DNA of 44,978 nt from Porphyromonas sp. COT-290 OH3588. Its GTDB lineage: Bacteria; Bacteroidota; Bacteroidia; Bacteroidales; Porphyromonadaceae. The stretch is from positions 19,147 through 64,124 of the forward strand of contig NZ_JRFC01000042.1 of assembly GCF_000769075.1 (NCBI RefSeq), given 5' to 3'. How positions within the stretch are numbered: position 1 is the first letter of the stretch; every line of letters begins with the position of its first letter. The notes under the pieces were generated by a model. That model was given only the letters and a program-made list of their open reading frames with translations, had not been told where the DNA came from and ran no database searches. Made by a program: the position numbers and the translations under genes. Positions 16,606-25,899 of this stretch are shown one piece after another.

Positions 16606-18756
16606 ATGAATAAACTATTTGGCTCAGTGTGTTTGGTCTTATTAGTGGCTACTTCTTGTGGTAAAAAAGACCAACCTTTCACTGAGAATACTAAAACTAT
16701 CTACACAGATAGGATTGTACTCAACTTAGAAGCCGATGTTGCTAGCGAATCAAATAAGGCTCGTGGTGTTGGTACTATAAAGTTTTTAGGCCAAGATGAA
16801 AACGGGAAGATATATCCGAAATTGCATGTTCCCGAAGGAGTTACATTTATCCCCGTTCACACCGCTATTGCCAATCTAAGGGGCACTATTTATGGGGCAA
16901 AAACACTTAATTGGGCATATACTCCTGCAAAAGACGGACAACCTGCGACACTGCGATGTCCGATAGATCAGGATATAGAATTACTTAGTGAATCTCAATT
17001 TATTCCTGGCAATGAAACATTTTATGTCACAGCGATTATTGAGGGGAATTTATTGAATCATAAAACACCTAACCAAAAAGTAGATTTTTCTGGAAATACA
17101 GACCTCAAAGGCATTGCCTCTGTTGGAGAGACAATTGCAGATCTCAAGGCTCCATTCGCGATGCCTTGGACCAAGCTAAAAATTTTCAAAGATAAGCAGA
17201 AGAACATCGGGACAAGTCGATTTTCTTCTCCTCAGGGAGGAGATAACTATCGTCCCCTATTCAAACCACAGGGTTCTTTTGTGGGCTTTAGGATAAAAAA
17301 TACTACTACAGGAACACTTACCCCTGAAGAAATTTATTTACGTACACAGCAATTCGGATTATCTGGTAGCTTTGATCTGCACAAACCCAACATAAGAAAT
17401 GGCCAAGGAGATTTTCCTACTTGGAACTTCAGCCCTTGTGCCCATACTATGACTTTCACTTTTAACAATGGCACAAATGCAGGGAATATAGCTCCTAATA
17501 AAATCAGTGACAAAGTCTTCTATACTTGGGTTATGGCTAACCCCTCTACTAGTAGTTCAACTGGTATCTCTTCAGCAACTATTTATGGGAGTAGCAGTGA
17601 TAAAACTAATGCTCCACTCAACAATTATTGGTCTACAAGTTTCACTGGGGGCAAAAAGCCACTTAATCACACCTCTCATCAAATTAAACTCCTTGTTAAA
17701 AATAATACAGGTGTTCGTATGCCGATTGAGGACTTTACGAATTACAACATTGCAGGTGGAGACGAGTATCGCAATTTACAATACAAATATGACCCCAATG
17801 TCCCTGGTGCGCTCAAGAACTGGAAGGGACGTTCGGGAGCCTATCGTCTAACCTCTGGAGATAAAGCTATTCACTCTGGAATGTACAATGGTTATATGGT
17901 ACGAGGGATACAAGAGAATTACTTTAATCCTATGGGACATGATCTTGAGCGACTTGAGATTAAGGAGATTGAAGAACTTCAACCTAATGGCACTTTGGTT
18001 TCCAAACGTGTTGGTCCGTATGCCTTGAATGAACAATACTATATCCCAGCGGATGAAGATTATTCTGGATTAATCCCTTACAACGCAATTAGTTGGAATA
18101 ACTCTCGTTTCATAGAACAGACTGATGAAAAAGTTCGTTTAGGAGGAGGATCAAGTCATCCAATGATTATTACCTCTAAAAGTGAATATAGTCCAATGAG
18201 GCAAAATACTCCCCGGAGTGAATATAAACGTTTCTATGGGATTCGGTTTAAAGATGCAACTACTAAGGTTGATAATTCGGATTGTCATGGGTATCAATTC
18301 AAAGTACGTTTGGCTTCAGCTTTCAGGTATACTTATGAATTTGTGCGGGGTGTTTCGGGTGTTCTTCGGGTTGAAGTCGTCTATTTGGGAAATGAAGCAG
18401 ATGGGCTAACATTAGAGCAACTTGAACGTATGCCTGAGAGTTTTTGGACGGAACAAAACAAGAAAGGGGATAATCAAAAAGGTGTATTCGTCCGATCTAT
18501 AAGATTTGCTGCGGTTGGTGATTTGCAGTCTGCTGGGTTTAGCAACTCTAGCGGTCCTAGTCCGTTTACTACATCAAGCCTTGAGCTATCTAAGCCTCAT
18601 GGTTATGATTTTGGTCACTACTATGCTAGGAGTGTGTCTCGTACAGATAATAACCAAACAACAGTTATTGACTGGGCAAATGGTTATTCAATTAAGATAG
18701 AGAAGAATCAGCATTATAAGGGAATGCCAGTACGAGTATTCAAGAAAAATGAATAA
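16606..18756 (+). CDS. Large predicted lipoprotein, function unknown
   Basis: This 716-residue protein begins with a lipoprotein signal (LVLLVATSC, lipidated Cys18) followed by GKKDQ, so it should be anchored in the outer membrane and probably face outwards. The rest is rich in Asn, Thr, Gly and aromatic residues and looks beta-rich, with no catalytic motif I recognise. An N-terminal part with TVYVTAIIEG-like strands (FYVTAIIEG near 145) recalls fimbrillin-like and Mfa-like lipoproteins, but I cannot assign a family. The codons are more A/T-rich than in flanking genes, which fits a variable or acquired surface antigen. It is expressed with the preceding 46-codon ORF and ends at a very long hairpin. 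Confidence 0.75.
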   Translation: MNKLFGSVCLVLLVATSCGKKDQPFTENTKTIYTDRIVLNLEADVASESNKARGVGTIKFLGQDENGKIYPKLHVPEGVTFIPVHTAIANLRGTIYGAKTLNWAYTPAKDGQPATLRCPIDQDIELLSESQFIPGNETFYVTAIIEGNLLNHKTPNQKVDFSGNTDLKGIASVGETIADLKAPFAMPWTKLKIFKDKQKNIGTSRFSSPQGGDNYRPLFKPQGSFVGFRIKNTTTGTLTPEEIYLRTQQFGLSGSFDLHKPNIRNGQGDFPTWNFSPCAHTMTFTFNNGTNAGNIAPNKISDKVFYTWVMANPSTSSSTGISSATIYGSSSDKTNAPLNNYWSTSFTGGKKPLNHTSHQIKLLVKNNTGVRMPIEDFTNYNIAGGDEYRNLQYKYDPNVPGALKNWKGRSGAYRLTSGDKAIHSGMYNGYMVRGIQENYFNPMGHDLERLEIKEIEELQPNGTLVSKRVGPYALNEQYYIPADEDYSGLIPYNAISWNNSRFIEQTDEKVRLGGGSSHPMIITSKSEYSPMRQNTPRSEYKRFYGIRFKDATTKVDNSDCHGYQFKVRLASAFRYTYEFVRGVSGVLRVEVVYLGNEADGLTLEQLERMPESFWTEQNKKGDNQKGVFVRSIRFAAVGDLQSAGFSNSSGPSPFTTSSLELSKPHGYDFGHYYARSVSRTDNNQTTVIDWANGYSIKIEKNQHYKGMPVRVFKKNE

Positions 18757-18760
18757 TTTA

Positions 18761-18827
18761 ATTGATAATCACCAAGAAAAAAGGAGAGCTCTTTTCGAGC
18801 TCTCCTTTTTTCTTGGTGATTATCAAT
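18761..18827. terminator. 31-bp perfect inverted repeat after the lipoprotein gene
   Basis: Bases 18761-18791 and 18797-18827 are perfect reverse complements with a 5-nt TTTTC loop. It starts four bases after the stop codon and probably ends transcription. Runs of A and T lie inside the stem rather than after it, and the stem is unusually long for a simple terminator. Confidence 0.75.
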
Positions 18828-18962
18828 ACTATACTATTCTGAGTTCATTACGCAATGGACTCGGAGGCGGGAATGTTTTTCGCTTACCCAAGGCCGAGTA
18901 GGATTTCACTTCTGGCAAGCACAATAGCAGGGGCTAAGTATAGTTTTTCATCGGGAAAACTT

Positions 18963-19193
18963 CTATCTTTGTGAGAACCTCAAAGAGGCAGTGTGCCATA
19001 ATGCCCCCTCGAAGAGGAGATATCTGGGGCAAATTTGGCACGCCTCCACTGGAGCTAGTTCGTCAAGGCTCCCTCGGCTAGAGTAGAACTCAACAGAGGA
19101 GATTGAGAGCACCTCAACCGAGATTGAAGGCTCCACTACAGCAATAGCGAGGATCTGAGCACATGCCGCAAGCATAGCAAGTATCCTCATCAT
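18963..19193 (-). CDS. Doubtful 76-residue ORF with signal-like N-terminus
   Basis: The frame opens with a hydrophobic stretch (MMRILAMLAACAQILAIAVV) that resembles a signal peptide, but the remainder has no known motif. It lies opposite the presumed leader of recJ and overlaps its -7 box. I list it because the N-terminus is suggestive, but it is more likely chance. Confidence 0.22.
   Translation of the reverse strand: MMRILAMLAACAQILAIAVVEPSISVEVLSISSVEFYSSRGSLDELAPVEACQICPRYLLFEGALWHTASLRFSQR
18964..18971 (+). promoter_or_regulatory. Possible -7 box for recJ-recQ
   Basis: TATCTTTG matches the -7 consensus and points towards recJ, whose start is about 250 nt further on. No clear -33 TTTG was found. 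Confidence 0.4.
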
Positions 19194-19224
19194 TATTTTC
19201 TAGACAAAAAAATGAAACAATATA

Positions 19225-20964
19225 ATGACAACCCAATGGAACATCGCTCAGCCCTCAATCGAGGACCAAGCCTTAGCTCAGGAGCTCTGCCAGTCACTTG
19301 AGCTGAGCCCCGTACTTGGCAGGCTGCTGGTAGGGCGAGGGGTACGTAGCCTAGAGGAAGCACGTGCCTTTCTTGAGCCAACTCTAGAATCTCTCCACAA
19401 CCCCTATCTAATAGAAGATATGGAGGTGGCTGTGCGCCGCTTGAGCCAAGCAATAGAGGGATGTGAACGCATTCTGATATATGGGGACTATGATGTAGAC
19501 GGGACTACAGCAGTTTCGCTAGTCTACACCGCCCTTAGGGATCATCTATGCCCAGCAGATAGACTCTGCTACTATATTCCAGACAGATATGACGAGGGAT
19601 ATGGTATTAGTATACAAAGCATCGACCATGCCCACCGCTGGGGGGCAGGGCTGATTATTGCTCTAGACTGTGGCATCAAAGCACACGAACAGATTGCCTA
19701 CGCCCGATCTCTAGGTATTGACTTCATCATCTGTGACCACCACCAACCCGACGAAGCGCTTCCGGACGCCGTCGCTATCCTAGACCCCAAAAGACCCGGG
19801 AACTTATATCCCAACGAGGAGCTTAGCGGCTGTGGTGTAGGATTTAAGTTGATGCAGGCTATGCTCTCCACTTGGGGGCACCCCGAGAACACCGTCTACG
19901 AATACCTAGATCTAGTAGCCGTGAGCATCGCTGCGGATATAGTACCTGTCGTGGGCGAAAATCGAGTACTTGCCTATCACGGCCTAAAGAAGCTCAACAG
20001 TTCACCCTCGCTAGGGCTTAAAGAAATCATTCGGACCTGTAACCTAGAGGGAGAGATCATTGATATGAACAGCATCGTATTTAAGATTGGGCCTCGTATC
20101 AATGCTTCGGGACGCATGATGAGCGGTACTGTCGCCGTAGACCTGCTCACTGCTGACAACGTAACGAAAGCACAGCAATGCAGCGCGCTGCTAGATCAGT
20201 ACAACAACCAAAGGCGTGAGCTAGACCAAATCGTAACCCAGCAAGCCATTGATTTGATCAAGCGAGAGGGCGGACTAGCCAATAGGCGTATCTTGATTCT
20301 ATACCAACCAGACTGGCACAAGGGAGTGCTCGGCATCGTGGCATCACGGCTAACTGAGCGATATAATCGCCCGACCATCATACTTACCCAATCAGCAGAT
20401 GATCTAGTTGGCTCTGGCAGATCGATGAGAAGTGTCGATCTATATAGTGCCCTAGAGGCGTGCCGAGAGTATTTGGTTAACTTCGGAGGCCACACACATG
20501 CGGCAGGAATCACAATCCGAGAAGAAAATTTAGACGCATTCCGCCTCGCCATGGAGGTTTACTTCGAGCGCAATGTGGAGCCCGTACATCTGACCAAACA
20601 GATACACGTAGACATCGAGCTCAAAATCGAAGATGTACAGCCTACCCTACTAGACGACATACGCAGACTTGCTCCTTTTGGCTTGCAAAACGAGCCCCCA
20701 ACTTTCGTCACCCATAGGCTCCGAGATGCTGGCGGTAGCCGTGTCGTGGGGCGTGACAGCCGCCACATCAAGCTACGCATGACCGACCGCTACTGCAAAA
20801 ATCGGCCGCTACACGGCATCGCTCTAGGACAAGCTCGCCATGCTAGCTGGATTATGAACCAGCAGGCTTTCGGCATCTGCTACACCATTGAAGACAATAG
20901 ATTCTATGGCTCTGGGTTTATGCAGCTGCAAGTTAAAGACATCCATACCACAGAGAAGGACTAG
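19225..20964 (+). CDS. recJ: Single-stranded-DNA-specific exonuclease RecJ
   Basis: This 579-residue DHH-family nuclease shows the family motifs in order. These are YGDYDVDGTTA near 86-96, a GCGVGF-adjacent region, ICDHHQPDEALP near 169-180 with the DHH triad, and the DHHA1 segment NFGGHTHAAGITI near 416-428. The C-terminal OB-like domain follows. RecJ digests single-stranded DNA 5' to 3' in recombination and mismatch repair. It precedes recQ by only five bases, so helicase and exonuclease are made together, matching their known cooperation at RecF-pathway gaps and ends. Confidence 0.96.
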   Translation: MTTQWNIAQPSIEDQALAQELCQSLELSPVLGRLLVGRGVRSLEEARAFLEPTLESLHNPYLIEDMEVAVRRLSQAIEGCERILIYGDYDVDGTTAVSLVYTALRDHLCPADRLCYYIPDRYDEGYGISIQSIDHAHRWGAGLIIALDCGIKAHEQIAYARSLGIDFIICDHHQPDEALPDAVAILDPKRPGNLYPNEELSGCGVGFKLMQAMLSTWGHPENTVYEYLDLVAVSIAADIVPVVGENRVLAYHGLKKLNSSPSLGLKEIIRTCNLEGEIIDMNSIVFKIGPRINASGRMMSGTVAVDLLTADNVTKAQQCSALLDQYNNQRRELDQIVTQQAIDLIKREGGLANRRILILYQPDWHKGVLGIVASRLTERYNRPTIILTQSADDLVGSGRSMRSVDLYSALEACREYLVNFGGHTHAAGITIREENLDAFRLAMEVYFERNVEPVHLTKQIHVDIELKIEDVQPTLLDDIRRLAPFGLQNEPPTFVTHRLRDAGGSRVVGRDSRHIKLRMTDRYCKNRPLHGIALGQARHASWIMNQQAFGICYTIEDNRFYGSGFMQLQVKDIHTTEKD

Positions 20965-20969
20965 AAGCG

Positions 20970-23036
20970 ATGTCACAAGAGGAGGACATGTGGATAGAGC
21001 CATCTGCTCAAGGGTGCGATCTTGGCACAAACGAAGCCAACGAAGAGCTACACCTATGGCCAGAAGAATGGGCTGCCGAACTGGCTGATATCCCATCGCC
21101 CCTCAAATTACCAGATACAATCGACTGCTCGGGGTTAACTCCTGAGGCTGTACTTAAGCACTATTGGGGATACGATGAGTTTCGTCCCCTACAAAGTGAT
21201 ATCGTCCTCTCGGTTCTAGAAGGACACGATACCCTTGGTCTTTTGCCTACGGGTGGAGGGAAGAGTATCACCTTCCAAGTACCGGGACTAATGCTCCCAG
21301 GGCTTACCCTTGTGGTCACTCCACTGATCTCTCTGATGAAGGATCAAGTCGATCACCTCAGACACCGAGGGATCAAAGCCGCAGCCATACACTCAGGAAT
21401 GCATAGCAACCGCATCAGCCAAACGTTAGACAATTGTATCTATGGAAGATACAAGTTCCTTTACGTTTCGCCCGAGCGACTTGCCTCATCTGACTTCAAA
21501 GCTAAACTAGAGGCCTTGGATATTAGCCTGCTCGTGGTGGACGAGTGCCACTGCATCTGCCAGTGGGGTTACGACTTCCGTCCCTCATATCTCAATATCC
21601 TAGAGCTAAGGTCGCTCGTACCAGATGTGCCTATCATCGCCCTGACAGCCACTGCCACTCCCGATGTAGTAGCAGAGGTCCGTCGTGTACTTGGTTTTGG
21701 AAGTGATAGCCGTACCTATCAGAAAAGTTTCTTTCGCCCCAACCTCTCCTACTCCATTCGCTACAGCCCGGACAAAGAGCAGATGATGCTCCATATTCTT
21801 AGTCGTGTAGCCGGCTCGGCTATAGTCTATTGTCGCAGCCGAGATCTCTGCCGCAGCATCGCTAAGTTCCTCAACGAACATGGACACTCGGCAACATTCT
21901 TCCACGCAGGACTTACGCATACCGAGAGAGCACTCAGACAGAGCAGATGGATGAAGGGAGAGATCAGGGTAATGGTCGCAACGAATGCCTTCGGAATGGG
22001 TATAGACAAACCTGATGTGCGTCTAGTCCTCCATCTAGCGATGCCGACCTCTCCCGAAGAATACTTCCAAGAGGCGGGCCGAGCAGGCCGAGATGGAGAA
22101 CAAGCCTATGCTGTGGCGATAGTCAGCCAGACGGACGAAAATACACTACGCAGGCGCTTGGCAGATGCTTTCCCTGAGCGCTCCTATATCCTCAAGGTGT
22201 ACGACTCGCTATGCAACTACTTGGGCATTGGCGAGGGCGAGGGCTTCCAAAGAAGCTACAACCTCGAGATTGATCAGTTCGTCCGACGCTTCAGAATGCG
22301 CCCTATTCAAACTCGATCTGCCATTGAGATCATGCAAATCGCAGGTTGGCTCTCCTATCATGAGGACGATACTCGCTCTCGTCTAATGATCCTCTATACA
22401 CGAGAACAACTCTATCAAGAGCACGTGGGGCATGATGGTCTGTTTCGGGCTTTACTCAGGCTGTACACAGGGCTATTCTCCGACTACGTCTACATCTCCG
22501 AGTCTGATCTAGCCAAACAAATGGGGTGCGGAGCCGATGACGTATATACGATGCTCGTAGCCCTGAGCAGACAAAATATCATTCATTACATACCTCTCAA
22601 AAATATCCCACGAATTGTCTTCCACATCAGACGTGAAGACACCCAATACCTACGCATACCTCGATCCGCCTACGAGGAGCGACGTGACCGCATGCAGGAG
22701 CGCACGGACGCCAGTCTTCGCTATATTAGTAGCAGGGATACGTGTAGATCTCGACTACTCCTAAGCTACTTCGGCGAGCAGTCTACCCAGTCGTGCGGCA
22801 TGTGTGATGTCTGCCTACGTCGTGAGAGTGAAGGACTGCACCACTATATTATAGAAGATACTGAGCGCATGATGCAGCAAATGTTTGCCGAGCAGAGCGA
22901 GGGTAAGCCTATCCGCCTGCACGATCTATTCCATAACCTGCCCTATATTCCTGTCGATGTAGCACTAGCTCTACGCTATCTGGCAAGCGAGACAATGAAG
23001 TATCGCCTAGCAGGCGAACTTATCTATCTGCGCTAG
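20970..23036 (+). CDS. recQ: ATP-dependent DNA helicase RecQ
   Basis: This 688-residue superfamily 2 helicase has Walker A LLPTGGGKS near 90 and a DECH box (VVDECHCICQWGYDFR) near 191. Motif VI (QEAGRAGRDG) follows, and the zinc-binding domain with SCGMCDVC lies near 610. It extends about 60 residues N-terminal to the usual family start (residues 1-55 have no known domain). No HRDC domain is evident at the C-terminus, which carries a winged-helix region instead. RecQ unwinds DNA 3' to 5' and here is coupled to recJ five bases upstream. Confidence 0.95.
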   Translation: MSQEEDMWIEPSAQGCDLGTNEANEELHLWPEEWAAELADIPSPLKLPDTIDCSGLTPEAVLKHYWGYDEFRPLQSDIVLSVLEGHDTLGLLPTGGGKSITFQVPGLMLPGLTLVVTPLISLMKDQVDHLRHRGIKAAAIHSGMHSNRISQTLDNCIYGRYKFLYVSPERLASSDFKAKLEALDISLLVVDECHCICQWGYDFRPSYLNILELRSLVPDVPIIALTATATPDVVAEVRRVLGFGSDSRTYQKSFFRPNLSYSIRYSPDKEQMMLHILSRVAGSAIVYCRSRDLCRSIAKFLNEHGHSATFFHAGLTHTERALRQSRWMKGEIRVMVATNAFGMGIDKPDVRLVLHLAMPTSPEEYFQEAGRAGRDGEQAYAVAIVSQTDENTLRRRLADAFPERSYILKVYDSLCNYLGIGEGEGFQRSYNLEIDQFVRRFRMRPIQTRSAIEIMQIAGWLSYHEDDTRSRLMILYTREQLYQEHVGHDGLFRALLRLYTGLFSDYVYISESDLAKQMGCGADDVYTMLVALSRQNIIHYIPLKNIPRIVFHIRREDTQYLRIPRSAYEERRDRMQERTDASLRYISSRDTCRSRLLLSYFGEQSTQSCGMCDVCLRRESEGLHHYIIEDTERMMQQMFAEQSEGKPIRLHDLFHNLPYIPVDVALALRYLASETMKYRLAGELIYLR

Positions 23037-23091
23037 CCTACAGATCTATGCACAGAAGCAGGATAAAGACACTGATTTATCCTAAGTTAGC

Positions 23092-23122
23092 CTTGTTATT
23101 TGAAAAGAATTAGCTATCTTTG
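23092..23122 (+). promoter_or_regulatory. Promoter of rpsA
   Basis: CTTG at 23092-23095 and TATCTTTG at 23115-23122 have a 19-bp spacer. This fits the primary promoter class, and the leader would be about 70 nt. Confidence 0.6.
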
Positions 23123-23197
23123 TGCCGTTTTTGTGAGAGATTATTCATATAATGTCTAACCCATTAGCAAAAAGCTTTAAGTATTAATTAATTAAGA

Positions 23198-24991
23198 ATG
23201 GACAACCTAAAAAACATTCAGCCCGTTGCAGACTTCAACTGGGATGAGTTCGAAAAAGGACAGAGCATTTGCCCTGTATCTATCGAAGAACAGGCTAAGG
23301 CCTACGAAGGTACGCTGAGCAACGTCAAGGAAAACGAAGTTGCTATCGGTACTGTAACTAAGATCGGTAAGCGTGAGGTACTCGTGAACGTTGGCTTCAA
23401 GAGCGAAGGTTCTATCTCAGCTTCTGAGTTCCGCTACAACCCAGACCTGAAGGTGGGTGACGAAGTAGAAGTATTCGTCGAAAGTCAGGAAGACAAGAAA
23501 GGTCAGCTAATCCTAAGCCACCGCAAGGCTCGTGCTGCTCGCTCTTGGGATCGCATCAACGAAGCCCTTGAAAAGGACGAAGTTATCAAGGGTTACGTTA
23601 AGTGCCGCACGAAGGGTGGTATGATCGTAGACGTATTCGGCATCGAAGCATTCCTCCCCGGTTCACAAATCGACGTTCGTCCTATCCGCGACTACGATGC
23701 TTATGTAGACAAGACTATGGAGTTCAAGATCGTGAAGATCAACCACGAGTTCCGTAACGTAGTCGTTTCTCACAAGATCTTGATCGAGGCAGAGCTAGAA
23801 GCTCAGAAGGCCGAGATCATTGGCAAGCTCGAGAAGGGTCAAGTTCTCGAGGGTGTCGTTAAGAACATCACAAGCTATGGTGTATTCATTGACCTTGGCG
23901 GCGTAGATGGTCTTGTACACATCACAGATCTCTCTTGGGGACGTGTAGGCCACCCAAGCGAAGTGGTAGAGCTAGACCAGAAGCTCAACGTGGTTATCCT
24001 AGAGTTCGACGAAAACAAGAAGCGTATCGCTCTTGGTCTGAAGCAGCTCATGCCACATCCATGGGATGCCCTAGATCCTAACCTCAAGGTTGGAGACAAA
24101 ATCAAGGGTAAGGTAGTGGTTATGGCTGACTACGGCGCATTCGTAGAGGTAGCACCCGGTGTAGAAGGTCTAGTACACGTGTCTGAGATGTCTTGGACGC
24201 AGCACCTACGTACCGCTCAGGACTTCCTACATGTTGGTGACGAAATCGAAACTGTAATCCTAACACTTGACCGCGAAGATCGCAAGATGAGCCTAGGCCT
24301 CAAGCAGCTCAAGGAAGATCCATGGGCTGGTATTGAGGAGCGCTTCCCAGTTGGTTCACGCCACAAGGGCCGTGTACGCAACTTCACCAACTTCGGTGTA
24401 TTCGTAGAGATCGAGGAAGGTGTGGATGGTCTTGTACACATCAGCGACCTCTCTTGGACGAAGAAGATCAAGCACCCTGGAGAGTTTACAGAAGTTGGTG
24501 CAGAGATGGAGATCCAAGTTCTTGAGATCGACAAGGAAAACCGTCGCCTAAGCCTTGGTCACAAGCAGTGTGAAGAGAACCCATGGGATGTATTCGAAAC
24601 TATCTTCAAGACTGGTTCTGTCCACGAGGGTACAATCATTGAGCTCCTAGAGAAAGGAGCTGTGGTAGCACTTCCTTATGGTGTAGAAGGCTTTGCAACG
24701 CCTAAGCACCTCGTTAAGCAAGACGGTACTCAGGCGGCTCAGGGCGAGCAGCTCGAGTTCAAGGTAATCGAATTCAACAAGGACTCTAAGCGTATCATCG
24801 TTTCTCACAGCCGTGTATTCGAAGATGCTCAGAAGGCCGAGAGCCGTGCAGCTGAACGTGCTGAGCGTGGCGAAGCTAAGCGCAAGGAAAGCAACACTGC
24901 AAGCGCTGTAGCTAGCAACAACGCTTCTAGCGAAAAGGCTACACTTGGTGACCTCGATGCTCTGGCAGCACTCAAGGAGAAGCTCTCTTAG
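23198..24991 (+). CDS. rpsA: 30S ribosomal protein S1
   Basis: This 597-residue protein consists of six S1-type RNA-binding domains in tandem. Their recurring signatures include VKNITSYGVFIDLGGVDGLV, MADYGAFVEVAPGVEGLVH and RNFTNFGVFVEIEEGVDGLV. The N-terminal two are more divergent, and the final 45 residues form a charged Ala/Glu/Lys/Ser tail. S1 binds mRNA at the small subunit. In this phylum, where Shine-Dalgarno sites are weak or absent, S1 is thought to matter strongly for start-site selection. It is flanked by its own promoter and terminator. Confidence 0.96.
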   Translation: MDNLKNIQPVADFNWDEFEKGQSICPVSIEEQAKAYEGTLSNVKENEVAIGTVTKIGKREVLVNVGFKSEGSISASEFRYNPDLKVGDEVEVFVESQEDKKGQLILSHRKARAARSWDRINEALEKDEVIKGYVKCRTKGGMIVDVFGIEAFLPGSQIDVRPIRDYDAYVDKTMEFKIVKINHEFRNVVVSHKILIEAELEAQKAEIIGKLEKGQVLEGVVKNITSYGVFIDLGGVDGLVHITDLSWGRVGHPSEVVELDQKLNVVILEFDENKKRIALGLKQLMPHPWDALDPNLKVGDKIKGKVVVMADYGAFVEVAPGVEGLVHVSEMSWTQHLRTAQDFLHVGDEIETVILTLDREDRKMSLGLKQLKEDPWAGIEERFPVGSRHKGRVRNFTNFGVFVEIEEGVDGLVHISDLSWTKKIKHPGEFTEVGAEMEIQVLEIDKENRRLSLGHKQCEENPWDVFETIFKTGSVHEGTIIELLEKGAVVALPYGVEGFATPKHLVKQDGTQAAQGEQLEFKVIEFNKDSKRIIVSHSRVFEDAQKAESRAAERAERGEAKRKESNTASAVASNNASSEKATLGDLDALAALKEKLS

Positions 24992-25017
24992 CAGACCTCT
25001 AATAGCTTAAAAATAGC

Positions 25018-25057
25018 AGAGGCAGTGCCATAGGAAATCGGCACTGCCTCTCTTTTT
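25018..25057 (+). terminator. Terminator of rpsA
   Basis: A perfect 12-bp stem (25018-25029 with 25040-25051) with a 10-nt loop is followed by CTTTTT. Confidence 0.88.
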
Positions 25058-25418
25058 ATCTCCCTCTCCCCCGATCTATACTCTACACTCCTATCAAGCG
25101 CCGCATACTACATTCACGTGCGGCATATCACAGAGTTTTACTAGTAGATGATACGTTTGATCGTACTCGAAATCTCAAATCTCGATAACCTACTCCAACA
25201 CAAAGCATCTCGGATGAACCAAAACTAATCCTCTAACACAGAAAATTTCACACCACATATCTAAGTAAAATACTCACACATAAGATCATTAAATTGCGGT
25301 TTAATCAAGCTAAAGAGCAAGGAGAATTTCATCTTTTATGTTAATATTCGCAAACGAACTCTCCTCTAATCGGGGGACAAAAGAAGGCAATAATCTAGGA
25401 TTACTCCACGCAGGGAAT

Positions 25419-25743
25419 GAAATTGGGGGAGAGATTTTTTCTAATCCTAGGACTAATCTACTAAGATCTACCCACCAATACGGAGAAATTGAAGGAGAGA
25501 AATACTCGAGAATACTCTTCAAACATGTAAAACCATCTAGACAAACTACCTAAACTACTCTATACAAACGACTTACAAAAACCTCTTCTAGAGAGATATT
25601 TTGGCCCGACTGGGGCTAACAGCCCAAACTTGGGTAGAGGTGCTAGAAGGCCTCTAAAAGGGCAAATACGAGGTCTGCTATTTTTCAACCACTCCCGCCT
25701 AGATCTTCTCATCAACATTCTGAAATGTGAGCTAAAATATAAA
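25419..25743 (-). repeat. Composite intergenic element, copy 3
   Basis: Module B on the plus strand at 25661-25743 is well preserved (83 bp, GGCAAATACGAGGTCT to AAAATATAAA). Module A on the minus strand is degraded but keeps the spacing: AAATTGGGGGAGA at 25420 and AAATTGAAGGAGA at 25486 are again exactly 66 bp apart, and the gap to module B is about 164 bp. The hairpin of module A has lost its pairing. Confidence 0.65.
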
Positions 25744-25854
25744 CTACGAGTCTTTGAGCTCAGCCCCGCTAGATAAGCAAATATCTTCGCAGTACCTCCT
25801 ATTTCGAAACACTATCTGGACGACTTGCGCCCCATGTTTTTGTACTAAAGATAG

Positions 25855-25862
25855 TACCTTTG
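25855..25862 (+). promoter_or_regulatory. -7 box for the nucleobase uptake cluster
   Basis: TACCTTTG is a perfect match to TAnnTTTG and lies 37 nt before the uraA start. The -33 region is poor. Confidence 0.5.
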
Positions 25863-25899
25863 TCTGTCGGTAAAGTACAATCAAACCTAAATTACTTCT

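Larger units (their letters stand above)
18828..19224. other. Intergenic region before recJ
   Basis: About 400 bp between the long hairpin and recJ. It holds a promoter-like box at 18964-18971 and a doubtful minus-strand ORF. No composite element copy is present. Confidence 0.5.
25058..25899. other. Intergenic region between rpsA and uraA
   Basis: About 840 bp. It contains copy 3 of the composite element (25419-25743) and a -7 box near uraA. Two short frames on opposite strands (25310-25522 and 25338-25553) overlap the element's module A and are not called. Confidence 0.7.

Noticed and set aside
23198-24991. Repeated DNA blocks within rpsA
   Set aside because: They reflect the tandem S1 domains of the protein and need no further explanation.
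25310-25553. Two ORFs of about 70 codons on opposite strands
   Set aside because: They overlap each other and the degraded module A of element copy 3; neither has a start signal or domain.
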